A DNA stretch of 64,000 bases, taken from the NCBI RefSeq assembly GCF_002165375.2, contig NZ_CP032133.1, forward strand, positions 1-64,000. Direction: 5' to 3'. Below, piece by piece: positions 1 to 9,450 of this stretch. The notes under the pieces are model-generated. The model was not told where the DNA came from. It made no database searches and worked only from the letters and a program-made list of their open reading frames with translations. How positions within the stretch are numbered: position 1 is the stretch's first letter; the number at the start of each line of letters is the position of its first letter. Made by a program: the position numbers and the translations under genes. The stretch comes from Acinetobacter chinensis. Its GTDB lineage: Bacteria > Pseudomonadota > Gammaproteobacteria > Pseudomonadales > Moraxellaceae.

Positions 1-475
1 GTTCAATTTGGTTAAAGCGATGAATTAAATGACCGTCAATATCCGGTCAGCGCTAACAAAAGAAACGTAAGAGAAATGGGGATTTGAGATAATGAAATCT
101 TCATGCTGAGTACCTGTAGTTTAGATTTTACTATCTACAACCATCTTTTTCCACGAGATGGAGGTAGACCAAACAGGGGTGGAAATACCGCACTACAGAA
201 GACGGCCAGTCATCGACTGCCCTGCCTGGCCTACCATAATGGCAAGCTAAGCATAATAAGCACAAAAAAACCGCTTAAAGCAGTTTTAATGCTTCTGTAG
301 TAATTTTCAGGTTTCCACGCCTGATTACAGATTTTACTGTAATGTAATTATCATATTTGTATCTTTTTCTTTGGTCAAACCAAATTAGACTTTTTTTAAT
401 CATTAATTCTATGAAAGGACCTCAATAAATTAAAATATTGAGCATTATTAAAACAAAAAATCAAATTCGCGGATT

Positions 476-524
476 CCCAGGCCTTTGCTTGGCAAATCAG
501 ATTTTGACAAAGCAAAGGCCTGGG
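476..524. repeat. 15-bp perfect inverted repeat
   Basis: Arms 476-490 (CCCAGGCCTTTGCTT) and 510-524 (its exact reverse complement) are separated by a 19-nt loop. The stem is much more GC-rich than the surrounding AT-rich DNA. There is no T-run directly after it on either strand, so a simple intrinsic terminator is not an obvious explanation. It could be an element end or a protein-binding site. Confidence 0.6.
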
Positions 525-940
525 CCCCTTTTGAACCACTTATTAAGCTTAGGCTATTTTTAGAATATTTATGATTAGCAGTTTTAACTAAAGGCTAGAA
601 TAAGGAATTTTCATTTATGAGCATTAACTCATCAAAACAGATTAATTCAACTTAAATACAGTTTCTATCTTCAGCAATGTATAAAATTGATTAAAAATTA
701 TCAACATAATATGAAAAAACGTACTTTTTATTTGGTTAAAAAACCAAAAAAATCAACCCAAAATAGAGGGTTACATTATTTAAAACTGATTCTCCAATTA
801 ATTTAAAACAACACTCAATTTCATATTAAATCGCTTTTAATTTATTATTTTATTAACAACAAAAGGTATTATTTATATCAATAATATTTCAATTAATTTT
901 AACGTAGCGTGATTATTGTCTTGCGTCTCAACAATGCTGT

Positions 941-974
941 TTTTTAGGCTAAAAAACACTCAAAAAGCCTAAAA
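941..974. repeat. Inverted repeat TTTTAGGCT / AGCCTAAAA
   Basis: Nine-base arms (about 942-950 and 966-974) around a 15-nt loop sit about 120 bp beyond the stop of the large recombinase gene. The core TTAGGCT/AGCCTAA is shared with the palindrome at 7545-7573, on the other side of the three-gene unit. It may be a terminator for the leftward operon or a border repeat. Confidence 0.4.
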
Positions 975-1092
975 CCCGGGGTTGGATTTTCACCCTTAAT
1001 TACCCAGTTTTTGAGCGATAAAAACTCACTTTTCTGCAAAAATATGCTAAAAAAAACAAAGCTGTAAAATCAACAAAAATATCCATCTGATT

Positions 1093-4000
1093 TCAATGTG
1101 TTTTTTTTGATGAATTTCCGTTGATATCGTCAACCTCTGATAGAACCTCTAGGCACTCTTTCATCTTGTAAAAGACGCTTTGCAACAGCATCTTTTGAAT
1201 AAAATTATTATCTTTTTTATTCCATATTTTATATTTTTTTATTTTCACCTCACCCTTTTTTACATTATTAAATTCACCCGGAATATATTCATCCCATTCA
1301 AAATTATCTAAATCTTTTGAATAAAGTTTATTGATAAAATCTAAGAATCTTTGATAGTCAATCAAGTCATTTTTAGATGATGCCTTAAAGTTCAAAATAG
1401 GACGATCTTTTTCAAGTGAAATTTTATTTTCTAAACAATCAAAAAAATGTTTAAGATCTTTCTGGGTTACATTTTTATTTAAGTTAAAAGGTTGCTCAAT
1501 CTCATAGAGAGTAGACCATGTCACCATTTTATTCCAAGTAAAACCGATAAGATCCTCATGATTAGCATCATTTTTGACGTGACTTGTATAGAGAGAAAAC
1601 GGCTGGCTGATCGATTGAATGAACTTCAATACTTCAGGATCGATCGTTGCTTTTTCTTTTTTTTCCCGCCACTTCCGGTATTCCTCTAAAAACGTTTCAC
1701 GGTATAAAAATACGTCCTGTTGTTGAGGCTGCTTCTGCTTTTTCTTGCTCTTTAATGCAGCAGTTTGAGAATTATTTTCTGTGTGTGAATGAATCTTCTT
1801 CATCAATTTTAAAATATCTCTTTCATTCGACTGAAATTCAACTTTGAAATCGCGATGCATCAACTGACTATCGCCTAATAATGCCTTGATCAATTGAGGT
1901 GAATATTCACGGTTTGCTTGATAAAACATGTCAGCAATCAGGATATTCAGATGATGCAGATAATGTCTTGCAGTGATCCGAATGTCTTCATGCCCCATCA
2001 GATGCGCAAGTCGAGACCAGGCTTGGGCACTACGCGATGAAGCATCCTTCATACTGGGTAAAATGTGCTTTTTAAGCTTACGCCCAAACTCGGAATCATA
2101 GTCAGTAAAACAACGTACCAGTGCTATGCTGCCTTTTAAAAGGATAGCCAAATGTGAAGCGGTACTATGCCTGAAAGCGTGAAAGGTATATTGATGATCG
2201 TTTGTCCCTAATACAGTATTAAACAGCAACTGGGTAATTTTTGATAAATTTGTACTGGATAAAGGTTGTTCACCCAGCATAAAGAGCTGTTTGGTTTTTC
2301 TATTGCAGACTGCTGCAGTCGGTTTAGAGCCAGGTAACAGGTTTTGATAAAAGCGACAAAATCCTGTGAACTCGTCCGGTGCTAAGAAATGAACTAAATC
2401 AAACTGACGCGTGGCATTATCACTTTTCAGATCACGCTCAGAATTTAGACGAATCCTGAGGGTGAGATCATCAATATCACCCATTGTTTTTCTCATTTTA
2501 TGGTCAGATCGATCGTCTTTCTGCTGATCTAAAGCGGATTCAAACACATAATAGAGCTGTCGATTGTCAGGATGTTTTCGTAACTGCGGAGATACAAAAT
2601 CATCGATACAGATCCCGGCAGCTTCATCAATACGCAAGCCCAGTCTAAATGCCAATGTATAAACCCATTCTAGACAGGTTGCATCCTGCTCAGTCAGACC
2701 CAAAGCTTCTGGGTATCCTCTAAGAATCCGTATCATCAATTGAAACATCTGCGGACTAATGAGTCTGGTTTTTAAAAATAAACCGTCACTTTGACGTTCA
2801 TATAAATATTGCACAATCGGTGCACGATGATTCTTGACTAAGTATTGGTGAAAAGCTTTCAGCCGATCAAAGGCATAACCCGAGGTATTGTATTTTTTAT
2901 TGTTGTTGGTTTGGGCGGTCGTTTTATGATTTCTCTGATCATTCAGCAGTTTTTCTTCAACAATCGTGCGATACATTTCCTCAAACTGCTCTTCAGTGGC
3001 TGTATCTAGATTGATCTGCTGTTCTAGAATACAACAAAGTAGGTCAAGCACAAAACTACTATAGTAACGCTTGATCGTGGAGACTTTAATCGCTGCTTTC
3101 ACATGATAAGCAAATTCGTTTTCTAACCACTGACACACGCGTAAATGTGCAATAGCCACTACATAATCTAGGTACTCGCCATTTCCAGCCTCATACGCAG
3201 ATTTATAGTCCTCAGATTTTTGGATGCTTTCTTGGAGTTGATCCGCAAGCTGTTTGGGTTTGATATCCTGATGAAAAGATAAAAGCCAGGATTTCAGCTC
3301 ATGACGTTGACCGGTTCGTCGATCATGAAATGTTTTGACTGTAACTGTAGGCATCTCCAAGTCTAAGAGTTGAGGCTTTTTTTCAAGATTTTTGATTCTA
3401 GCTTGAATAGTTTTCCAGCAATCGGGTTGATCATAGAGCTGTGTATACTGCTCATAGATTAAAGGCGAAGTGATGATCTGATTGTTCAGTACACTGGTAC
3501 TTAACACATCCAGATTAGGAATCTCTTGCCACAAGACATAATCCATATGCTTAAAAATGGCAAAACCGGTCTTTTCCAAGCCTTTTAAAAATAGCTTCAC
3601 GTGATTAAGCTGTGCAAATGGCTGATCCTCACGTGCTTTTCTAGAGTCCCCCTCCTCCGCCATATTCAGTACAATGTTTAAATGGATTTTAAGTTTTTCT
3701 AGCAGTAAGGCTTCAGGCTGATTCCCCGTTTCAATTTCACTCTGTTCTTTTTCCCAGTACAGCAATGGCGAAGTGCTTTGTAATACATACCCTTGCGGTC
3801 CATTGATTAGCTCCTGAATCCGTCGATAACATAGCATCGCAAAGGCATTGAAATAAATGTGTTGGGTTTGCCATAACTCCGCCTCTTCTTCGCCATCCTG
3901 ACGATAGATGTTGCCATACTTTGTCGAGGGCAAGGTGTATGAAAAGACATAAGCCTTTTGAACCTTTTCGGCATCTGAATAGATCGGAAGCAAGCCACTA

Positions 4001-4629
4001 TCTAGGTTCATATGAAAAATCGCATCATGAATGGCTATCAGTCGTTCAGGTTGCATGCATCCCTGATCAAAAATTAATGAAATACAAAGACATTCAAACA
4101 AGGTATTCACTAATTTTTGTTGCTCTTTAGCCGTAGAGTCTAAGAGGATACCTTGAGTTTGTTGTTTGAGATAATCCGCCCAATTCACATACAGTTTTTC
4201 TTTTACCTCGACGAGCATAGTACCCTGCTGTAACTTTCGTCCTGAAAAAACGTTGTCTAGACGTTTAGGTGTGTAGACTATCCAATCGGGCAACTTAATC
4301 TCATAGCTCTCGGCATAGGAAGGGTAATCCTTTTGCCACTGCTGGTTTTTCTCGTTACAAATCCGTTTCACTTGTTTAAAACAGAATTGAAGGTAATCTG
4401 CAGCATTGCCCTTAAATTTGGATATTTGGCAGAGCTGCTCTAAAACTGCTCTATAGAGAGTAAACTTGTCCAGAATTTGCTGATCAAGCCACTTAAAATC
4501 AATTTGAGCAAGGTCAGAATTTACATCTGTGTATGTAGCAGTGATCAGCTGAGAAATTTCCTTAAAAATGTCACCGATTTCTCTTTTAATGGCATTTTCT
4601 AATTGCGTAACAAGTGATGTATCAAGCAC
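1093..4629 (-). CDS. Large tyrosine recombinase (1178 aa), last gene of a trio
   Basis: The catalytic signature of tyrosine recombinases is visible in the middle of the protein. An Arg-I box (GLRIDEA) lies near residue 663, an HxxR box (HAFRHSTASHL) near 816, and LMGHEDIRITARHYLHH, with the presumptive nucleophilic Tyr, near 887. That places a catalytic domain at roughly 650-900, with about 650 residues of unrecognised N-terminal sequence and a Lys-rich C-terminal extension of about 290 residues. It is far longer than a typical integrase of 300-450 aa. It starts 11 bp after the stop of the 785-aa gene, so the two are probably co-transcribed with the 152-aa gene. The arrangement recalls recombinase-in-trio elements, and in particular the Gamma-Mobile-Trio class (a tyrosine recombinase with two partner proteins). 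That last match is from memory of gene order and is tentative. Confidence 0.8.
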   Translation of the reverse strand: MLDTSLVTQLENAIKREIGDIFKEISQLITATYTDVNSDLAQIDFKWLDQQILDKFTLYRAVLEQLCQISKFKGNAADYLQFCFKQVKRICNEKNQQWQKDYPSYAESYEIKLPDWIVYTPKRLDNVFSGRKLQQGTMLVEVKEKLYVNWADYLKQQTQGILLDSTAKEQQKLVNTLFECLCISLIFDQGCMQPERLIAIHDAIFHMNLDSGLLPIYSDAEKVQKAYVFSYTLPSTKYGNIYRQDGEEEAELWQTQHIYFNAFAMLCYRRIQELINGPQGYVLQSTSPLLYWEKEQSEIETGNQPEALLLEKLKIHLNIVLNMAEEGDSRKAREDQPFAQLNHVKLFLKGLEKTGFAIFKHMDYVLWQEIPNLDVLSTSVLNNQIITSPLIYEQYTQLYDQPDCWKTIQARIKNLEKKPQLLDLEMPTVTVKTFHDRRTGQRHELKSWLLSFHQDIKPKQLADQLQESIQKSEDYKSAYEAGNGEYLDYVVAIAHLRVCQWLENEFAYHVKAAIKVSTIKRYYSSFVLDLLCCILEQQINLDTATEEQFEEMYRTIVEEKLLNDQRNHKTTAQTNNNKKYNTSGYAFDRLKAFHQYLVKNHRAPIVQYLYERQSDGLFLKTRLISPQMFQLMIRILRGYPEALGLTEQDATCLEWVYTLAFRLGLRIDEAAGICIDDFVSPQLRKHPDNRQLYYVFESALDQQKDDRSDHKMRKTMGDIDDLTLRIRLNSERDLKSDNATRQFDLVHFLAPDEFTGFCRFYQNLLPGSKPTAAVCNRKTKQLFMLGEQPLSSTNLSKITQLLFNTVLGTNDHQYTFHAFRHSTASHLAILLKGSIALVRCFTDYDSEFGRKLKKHILPSMKDASSRSAQAWSRLAHLMGHEDIRITARHYLHHLNILIADMFYQANREYSPQLIKALLGDSQLMHRDFKVEFQSNERDILKLMKKIHSHTENNSQTAALKSKKKQKQPQQQDVFLYRETFLEEYRKWREKKEKATIDPEVLKFIQSISQPFSLYTSHVKNDANHEDLIGFTWNKMVTWSTLYEIEQPFNLNKNVTQKDLKHFFDCLENKISLEKDRPILNFKASSKNDLIDYQRFLDFINKLYSKDLDNFEWDEYIPGEFNNVKKGEVKIKKYKIWNKKDNNFIQKMLLQSVFYKMKECLEVLSEVDDINGNSSKKTH

Positions 4630-4640
4630 AAGATGGTCCT

Positions 4641-6998
4641 TTAAAGCACTTCAAGCTTTGCGATTTCTAGTTTGTTGAGCAAGCTTTTAACTTGTTGCTG
4701 AATGTCGTGTTTGTAGAGATAAGGGCTTAATCCAGAAATGTGACTGAATCCCATGCTCTGCTTATCATGGGTATATAGCGTATTGTGAATGTCACCACTC
4801 AGGGCGAGATGATTTTTAGTGAAATGCCTTGGCCAGTTTTTATAAATCTGTACAGTCTCTTTAAGGTAATTCGTGACAAAATCAGCAGACATGGGCTGTA
4901 ACTCCAAATGCTCCACGACTTCAGCAAGATTCACCTGACCTTTTTGGGACTTGATCCGAGGATGTGAGATGACATAGAGCATAAAACCATCGTTTTCCAA
5001 TTGCGCTTGCAAACTTTTTATCCCGAGTGATTCGATGGTTTTCGTCAGATATTTTCGATATGCATTGAAATGATCCTGCCAGTAGCCTGTAACAGGAACA
5101 GGACGTCCTACTTTTCGTGAATCAGTTTTTTTATCATGCACGTAAAGCAGTTGTGCCTTAGGATCATAATGTTTCAGTAACCCCGGCATGCCGACTATTG
5201 GACGCACCGTCAGGCAGATTAAGGAAAGATGCCACATCCAAATGCTGTAAGCATTCAGCTTCTCGATCAGATTCGCTTGAGTATTGGCTAATGTGTTTTT
5301 GACAAAATGATAAAGCTGATTAAAAAATTTACTCGCGGCCTCTACAGTCCAGCATCGCTGACTGCCGATACGTTCCTCACGATGAAAAATATGACCAGGG
5401 TGTTCATCCTCAATCCATGGTTCACCTTTTCTACGGTCTAATAGAACATTAATATAGCCTTGAAAATGCTGGTCGATTTGATCGATCTGACGCCCTTCAT
5501 AGTTCCATTGCACGATATGACGGCTATCTCTGTTGGCCAGCAAGTGTGCGACCAGGTTATCATCCGTCTCCATATCCATATAAAAATAGATTTGCCGCTC
5601 TAACATACCACAGGTGATTTCGCCAATTGCATGCTCTTTAAAAATTTCCCGCAAAAAATTATTGTACTCAATCACACAAAATTCAGGTTCCTCTAAAGCC
5701 TCTAAACTGGTGATCCAGGGTGCTGGCATGCGCCATTCCAGGGTTAAGGCCCGATTATAACGCTGTGCTTTATCTTGCATGGCACCGGAATGATTGGCAT
5801 TCAACTTAGGATCGATCACCCAATAATAATGGATGACTTTTTTGACTGATTTTTTTTTAATTCTACCAATATCAATCAAATACTTGATCTTTTGAAAGAC
5901 CGTTGGACTCAGACCGGTCAAGAGACACATCAGACCACACACAGCTAAAGCCGATTGATATGCATCATTTCTCTTATTTTCTTGATAACACTTCTGCAAT
6001 CGCTGATATACCTCAGTTAATAAACTGGGTTTCAGATAAAGCGGATTAGTTTTACAGGCTAAGTCACGTCGCTGAATTCTCTTAGCTTGCTTTTCGAGCT
6101 GTTTCTGTTTGTCATCAGAGAAACTCCCCTTCACCCGCTTGGCGATCTCATCCTGTTCAGGATCGACAAGATTGGCCTCTGTATCCTGTCCAGTATCCTC
6201 ATTCTCTACATCCAACGATGATGTGCCTGAATCAGATTTATAGGTCATGCCCTTTTTAATATCGTTAATTAAAGCCTGAACATTAATTACTGTTGAATTT
6301 AATCTACTATTGGCAATCTCGTTGAAAACAATAATAAATTGTTGAATATAACGGCCAAGATTAAGCTGTTCAAAATCATTTTTTATTGTTTTACGCTCTA
6401 AAAGAATTTTTAACTCGTTGGCATCAAATTCATCCATAGCTTGGAGTTTGCGTGTAACTTTTTTATACAACAGTTTATTTTTCTCAGTATTCGATAACTG
6501 CTTTTGCAAAAGAAGTTTTAAATTATAAGATACTGTGTTGATTTTATTGTTGTTTTTACAATTATTTAGAATAACCTGTTTTTCATCCTTTTCATCCTTT
6601 TCATCCTTTTCATCCTTTTCATCCTTTTCATCCTTTTCATCCTTTTCATCCCTTGTAATCTGAGGCTCTAACAAGATGATTTCCTTCAGTATTTCACACA
6701 AGGCTGCAGTACAAAGATAGGAATAGATGAATACTGCTTTTTGTTGGTCGCTTAGTTCTCCTATAGATGCACTTTTAGCCCATTGCGTTAACCCTGCTAA
6801 TAATTTCTGTTGTGTCACTATCCGATTATTTTTAATCACCACATGTATTTTGTGAGCAGCAGCATACAGTTCCTGTGCCTGCTGATCTTGCGCCAAGAGC
6901 TGAGTCAAAATTTGTTTTTTTACACTCAGGGGTTGATTGACCCATTCTTCCAATAGTTTAATTTGCTTGTCAGCTGACAATTCATCAGTTTGGCTCAT
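4641..6998 (-). CDS. 785-aa partner protein of the recombinase trio
   Basis: I cannot assign a function. The protein has a run of about eight DEK tripeptides (roughly residues 116-139) and a largely helical, charged N-terminal half. The C-terminal half contains boxes that look like a degenerate tyrosine-recombinase domain: LTVRPIVGMPGL near residue 600 and WPRHFTKNHLALSGD near 722, followed by HNTLYTHD. A complete R-HxxR-Y set is not evident, so it may be a catalytically inactive recombinase relative or a DNA-binding partner; this is inference. It starts 4 bp after the upstream 152-aa gene and ends 11 bp before the 1178-aa recombinase, a tight three-gene operon. Confidence 0.65.
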   Translation of the reverse strand: MSQTDELSADKQIKLLEEWVNQPLSVKKQILTQLLAQDQQAQELYAAAHKIHVVIKNNRIVTQQKLLAGLTQWAKSASIGELSDQQKAVFIYSYLCTAALCEILKEIILLEPQITRDEKDEKDEKDEKDEKDEKDEKDEKQVILNNCKNNNKINTVSYNLKLLLQKQLSNTEKNKLLYKKVTRKLQAMDEFDANELKILLERKTIKNDFEQLNLGRYIQQFIIVFNEIANSRLNSTVINVQALINDIKKGMTYKSDSGTSSLDVENEDTGQDTEANLVDPEQDEIAKRVKGSFSDDKQKQLEKQAKRIQRRDLACKTNPLYLKPSLLTEVYQRLQKCYQENKRNDAYQSALAVCGLMCLLTGLSPTVFQKIKYLIDIGRIKKKSVKKVIHYYWVIDPKLNANHSGAMQDKAQRYNRALTLEWRMPAPWITSLEALEEPEFCVIEYNNFLREIFKEHAIGEITCGMLERQIYFYMDMETDDNLVAHLLANRDSRHIVQWNYEGRQIDQIDQHFQGYINVLLDRRKGEPWIEDEHPGHIFHREERIGSQRCWTVEAASKFFNQLYHFVKNTLANTQANLIEKLNAYSIWMWHLSLICLTVRPIVGMPGLLKHYDPKAQLLYVHDKKTDSRKVGRPVPVTGYWQDHFNAYRKYLTKTIESLGIKSLQAQLENDGFMLYVISHPRIKSQKGQVNLAEVVEHLELQPMSADFVTNYLKETVQIYKNWPRHFTKNHLALSGDIHNTLYTHDKQSMGFSHISGLSPYLYKHDIQQQVKSLLNKLEIAKLEVL
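6583..6651 (-). repeat. Tandem 9-bp repeat coding (Asp-Glu-Lys)n
   Basis: About eight head-to-tail copies of TTTTCATCC (GATGAAAAG on the coding strand) encode a (DEK)n stretch inside the 785-aa gene. Nine is a multiple of three, so slipped-strand gain or loss changes protein length without shifting the frame. Confidence 0.85.
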
Positions 6999-7002
6999 AA
7001 AG

Positions 7003-7461
7003 CTACCATAATTTTTCAGGGTAAAAATTGATATTCAGGTTTCGTTCGAACTTGAGCTTCAAGTCTTTATTCAGGCCAAAGTATTTTTTATAAGTGTTTG
7101 CACTCAATTGAACACAACGCTGCGGATTTTTTCCCACCTTCATATACCGTGATAATGGCAAACCTAAGGTATCGGACAATTGAGTAAAAAAACATGTAAA
7201 TAGAACAGCATGTACCTCTTTATGTTTGTGCTTTGGAACCTGTTCCAAATCTAAAGAAATTTTATGGATTAACCATTTTAGAATTTCAAATTCATCAACA
7301 CCTTTATGGGATTTTTCACCCTTGTTAAGAATTCTTTTGATATAAGCATCCAGCTTGTTTTTAAGATTCAAGATAAAATGTCGAATAAAATCTGGTAAAT
7401 CTAATATCAAAACTGCACTTAACTTGGTCAGGACTTCAAGTGATTTTTTTTGCATTTCCAA
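7003..7461 (-). CDS. 152-aa first protein of the recombinase trio
   Basis: A basic, largely helical protein with no motif I recognise. Its stop is 4 bp upstream of the start of the 785-aa gene, so it heads the three-gene leftward unit. A small protein preceding two large recombinase-like proteins is the usual pattern of recombinase trios, where the small member is often a DNA-binding accessory factor. That role is inference from position only. Confidence 0.6.
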   Translation of the reverse strand: MEMQKKSLEVLTKLSAVLILDLPDFIRHFILNLKNKLDAYIKRILNKGEKSHKGVDEFEILKWLIHKISLDLEQVPKHKHKEVHAVLFTCFFTQLSDTLGLPLSRYMKVGKNPQRCVQLSANTYKKYFGLNKDLKLKFERNLNINFYPEKLW

Positions 7462-7535
7462 TTTTTTTCTATCGTAACCATCTCAGCTGATACTGGCTGT
7501 ATAAACTCAATACTGTTGAAATGGCTAATTTTTAA

Positions 7536-7661
7536 ATTTACAACTTAGGCTCAACAGAATCTGTTAAGCCTAAAAAGGCAGATCATGAAGATAAAAATAT
7601 TGTTGATTCTGATATGGATGAAATTTTAGATCCATCAGAAGATCAGTTACCGTTCTGGTAA
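7536..7661 (+). pseudogene. Remnant of a gene 3' end (acidic tail, LPFW)
   Basis: An open frame without a credible start encodes a Lys/Glu/Asp-rich segment ending DPSEDQLPFW before TAA. The frame is closed upstream by a TAA. The acidic tail ending in a proline-phenylalanine motif resembles the C-terminal tip of single-stranded-DNA-binding proteins, but it is too short to be sure. It is probably the 3' stump of a gene cut when the recombinase trio arrived next to it. Confidence 0.35.
7545..7573. repeat. 29-bp near-perfect palindrome with TTAGGCT core
   Basis: Arms 7545-7558 (TTAGGCTCAACAGA) and 7560-7573 are reverse complements with one mismatch and a one-base centre. It lies between the first gene of the recombinase trio and parB, inside the gene remnant. 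The same TTAGGCT/AGCCTAA core recurs at 942-974, on the other side of the trio. Confidence 0.6.
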
Positions 7662-7742
7662 GCATTTTTCCCTTTAACACTTTTTAATTCAATATGTATG
7701 ATAAATAGCAGTACCCAATATTTAAAAAAATATTGGATACTC

Positions 7743-7775
7743 AATTATAAATTTCCACAGTGGAAATTTATAATT
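7743..7775. promoter_or_regulatory. Candidate parS centromere, downstream of parB
   Basis: A perfect 16+1+16 bp palindrome centred on base 7759, with core TTTCCACAGTGGAAA, lies directly beyond the parB stop. An almost identical palindrome lies on the far side of parA (9451-9481). ParB-type proteins bind such palindromes, and paired sites bracketing a par operon are a common layout. It could also serve as the parB terminator. Confidence 0.6.
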
Positions 7776-7776
7776 T

Positions 7777-8775
7777 TTATGGGTGGTCATCTAAACCGGC
7801 AAGAAATTCTTCTAACTTTTCAATCTTTTCTTGATTAAATTCAGCATTTAAACTGGTGCGAATATTTAGGACTGTTTTCCCATTGAGACTTTTCTCGATC
7901 TTAATCGAACCAAATTTAAGACCATTTTTATTTTTTAAGATCATTTTGTTTACTAGAGAGGCATTTTCGATGCTTTGATCTTGTTTTTTAGCTGTCTCTT
8001 GTACCGTTAGTGCTTTTTCTATTTGATAAATGAATTTTTTTGATGGACGATTTGTTTCTGTAAATTCATTTAGGTACTTTTTCCATATGGTTAACGTGGT
8101 ATCTTCAACTAGTTGATGGTTAAACTTTAAAACCAGTTTATTTAATTCAGTTAACAATTGTTGTGCGGTTGCACCTGAAATCGCTTTGGGGTGGATTTTT
8201 AGATCTTCTTTTATATAGTTTGGCAGTTTATAAAAGCTCATTAATCTAAAGTATTTAGATTGATCTAATTGATATTTTTGAGTAATAAATTCTATATTTT
8301 GTATAGTATAACCAAACTCATCGCAGTGTTTTTGTATAGCATTGACTAATTCAAAATCACTAAGATTTGACCGATGTAAATTGTCAATCAATGAAATTAA
8401 AGCTGTCTTTTCTGTAGATTTATCATCTCGAATAATTGCACGAATAGTCTTATGTTTTAATACATCACGAACAGCTCGAAACCTTTTTTCTCCACCAACA
8501 AGCTCATATGTTTCTTCTTTTTTGATCACAACAATCGGATAAATTTGCCCATTCGTTTCAATACTTTTGGCAAGCTTTTCAACATCTTGTAAAACTTTGT
8601 CTGTAATAATGCGAGGTTGATGCTCTGAGAAGTCAATAAGCTCTATAGGTAGATCAACAATATTATTTTCAGTCGATGATACCAATGCAACTTTGCCTGT
8701 TCCTGCTGCATTAATAAATGCTTGTTCCATTTCAAAGGCATCATCAAAATCGACAATGAGTGGTTTTTTCGCCAT
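7777..8775 (-). CDS. parB: ParB-type partition protein
   Basis: A 332-aa centromere-binding protein for plasmid partition. The N-terminal part (about residues 45-140) has the ParB/Spo0J-type domain: PIVVIKKEETYELVGGEKRF includes the GG(E)(R/K)R box that binds CTP in this family. A helix-turn-helix region follows (about 140-200), with a Lys-rich C-terminal dimerisation region. Its start codon shares one base with the parA stop, so the two genes are translationally coupled. It presumably binds the palindromes flanking the operon and, together with ParA, keeps the plasmid in daughter cells. Confidence 0.9.
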   Translation of the reverse strand: MAKKPLIVDFDDAFEMEQAFINAAGTGKVALVSSTENNIVDLPIELIDFSEHQPRIITDKVLQDVEKLAKSIETNGQIYPIVVIKKEETYELVGGEKRFRAVRDVLKHKTIRAIIRDDKSTEKTALISLIDNLHRSNLSDFELVNAIQKHCDEFGYTIQNIEFITQKYQLDQSKYFRLMSFYKLPNYIKEDLKIHPKAISGATAQQLLTELNKLVLKFNHQLVEDTTLTIWKKYLNEFTETNRPSKKFIYQIEKALTVQETAKKQDQSIENASLVNKMILKNKNGLKFGSIKIEKSLNGKTVLNIRTSLNAEFNQEKIEKLEEFLAGLDDHP

Positions 8776-9392
8776 TACAGGATCTCCACCAAAAATTCAT
8801 TTAATTCATCTTTTGCTTTACTACTACCCATTTCTAATACTGATTTTCCTTCGATCATTGCATCGCGAAATTGTTTGCGATCACGCACAATGGTATTTAG
8901 TGTTTTCACAGACTTGACTTGTTGTAGCAACTCTAAAGCAGCATCAATTTCTGTAGATTTGGTATTGGTTGGTGCTTTATTTAAGACTACAAAAGTTTCT
9001 AATTTCTTATTTACTTGCTTAGCAGCATTTACCAATCTAAGCACAAATGGCAGCACTTCGATATCTGTTTGACTAGGTTGCGTTGGAATAATAAGAACAT
9101 CTGCTATTAATAATGCTGAACGAAACTCAGCTGAATCACGTCCTGCAACATCCAATACAATATATTTATTATTATTTTTTAACTGTTGTAGTTCTTCTTT
9201 TAAATTATCTTTGAGCGAAATGGTTGTAATCGAGTCTTGTGTTCTACGTTTACTCCATTTTATAGAGGATTGTTGATCATCTCCATCTACAAGAATAGTC
9301 TGACCTTTTTTGCTCAGAGCAACAGCTAAATTGGTTGAGAGTGTGGTCTTTCCAACGCCACCTTTCTGATTGGCAATTACGTATATTGTCAT
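8775..9392 (-). CDS. parA: ParA-type partition ATPase
   Basis: A 205-aa Walker-type partition ATPase. The deviant Walker A box KGGVGKTT is at residues 10-17, a Walker A' region (YIVLDVAGRD) lies near 80, and TQPSQTD follows. It lacks the N-terminal helix-turn-helix of longer ParA proteins, so it probably does not repress its own operon; regulation would fall to ParB. It is the first gene of a two-gene operon, overlapping parB by one base. A near-perfect palindrome upstream (9451-9481) overlaps the likely promoter region. Confidence 0.92.
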   Translation of the reverse strand: MTIYVIANQKGGVGKTTLSTNLAVALSKKGQTILVDGDDQQSSIKWSKRRTQDSITTISLKDNLKEELQQLKNNNKYIVLDVAGRDSAEFRSALLIADVLIIPTQPSQTDIEVLPFVLRLVNAAKQVNKKLETFVVLNKAPTNTKSTEIDAALELLQQVKSVKTLNTIVRDRKQFRDAMIEGKSVLEMGSSKAKDELNEFLVEIL

Positions 9393-9450
9393 GGATTAAA
9401 TATATAAAAATTAAATTTATATTAGCATAATTTTAAAAATTAAAAAAATA

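Larger units (their letters stand above)
1..1092. other. Noncoding, AT-rich stretch
   Basis: I see no convincing gene here. The only short open frame, at 103-300 on the plus strand, has low-complexity, non-protein-like composition. The stretch contains two hairpins (476-524 and 941-974) and is otherwise very AT-rich. It lies downstream of the leftward recombinase gene that ends at 1093, so part of it may be that unit's 3' flank or element border. Confidence 0.6.

Noticed and set aside
103..300. Open frame of 65 codons on the plus strand
   Set aside because: No ribosome-binding site, atypical composition, no recognisable family; probably chance.
6583..6651. Short tandem repeats as a possible CRISPR or iteron array
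   Set aside because: The unit is 9 bp with no spacers and is fully coding (DEK)n; no CRISPR array is present anywhere in the window.
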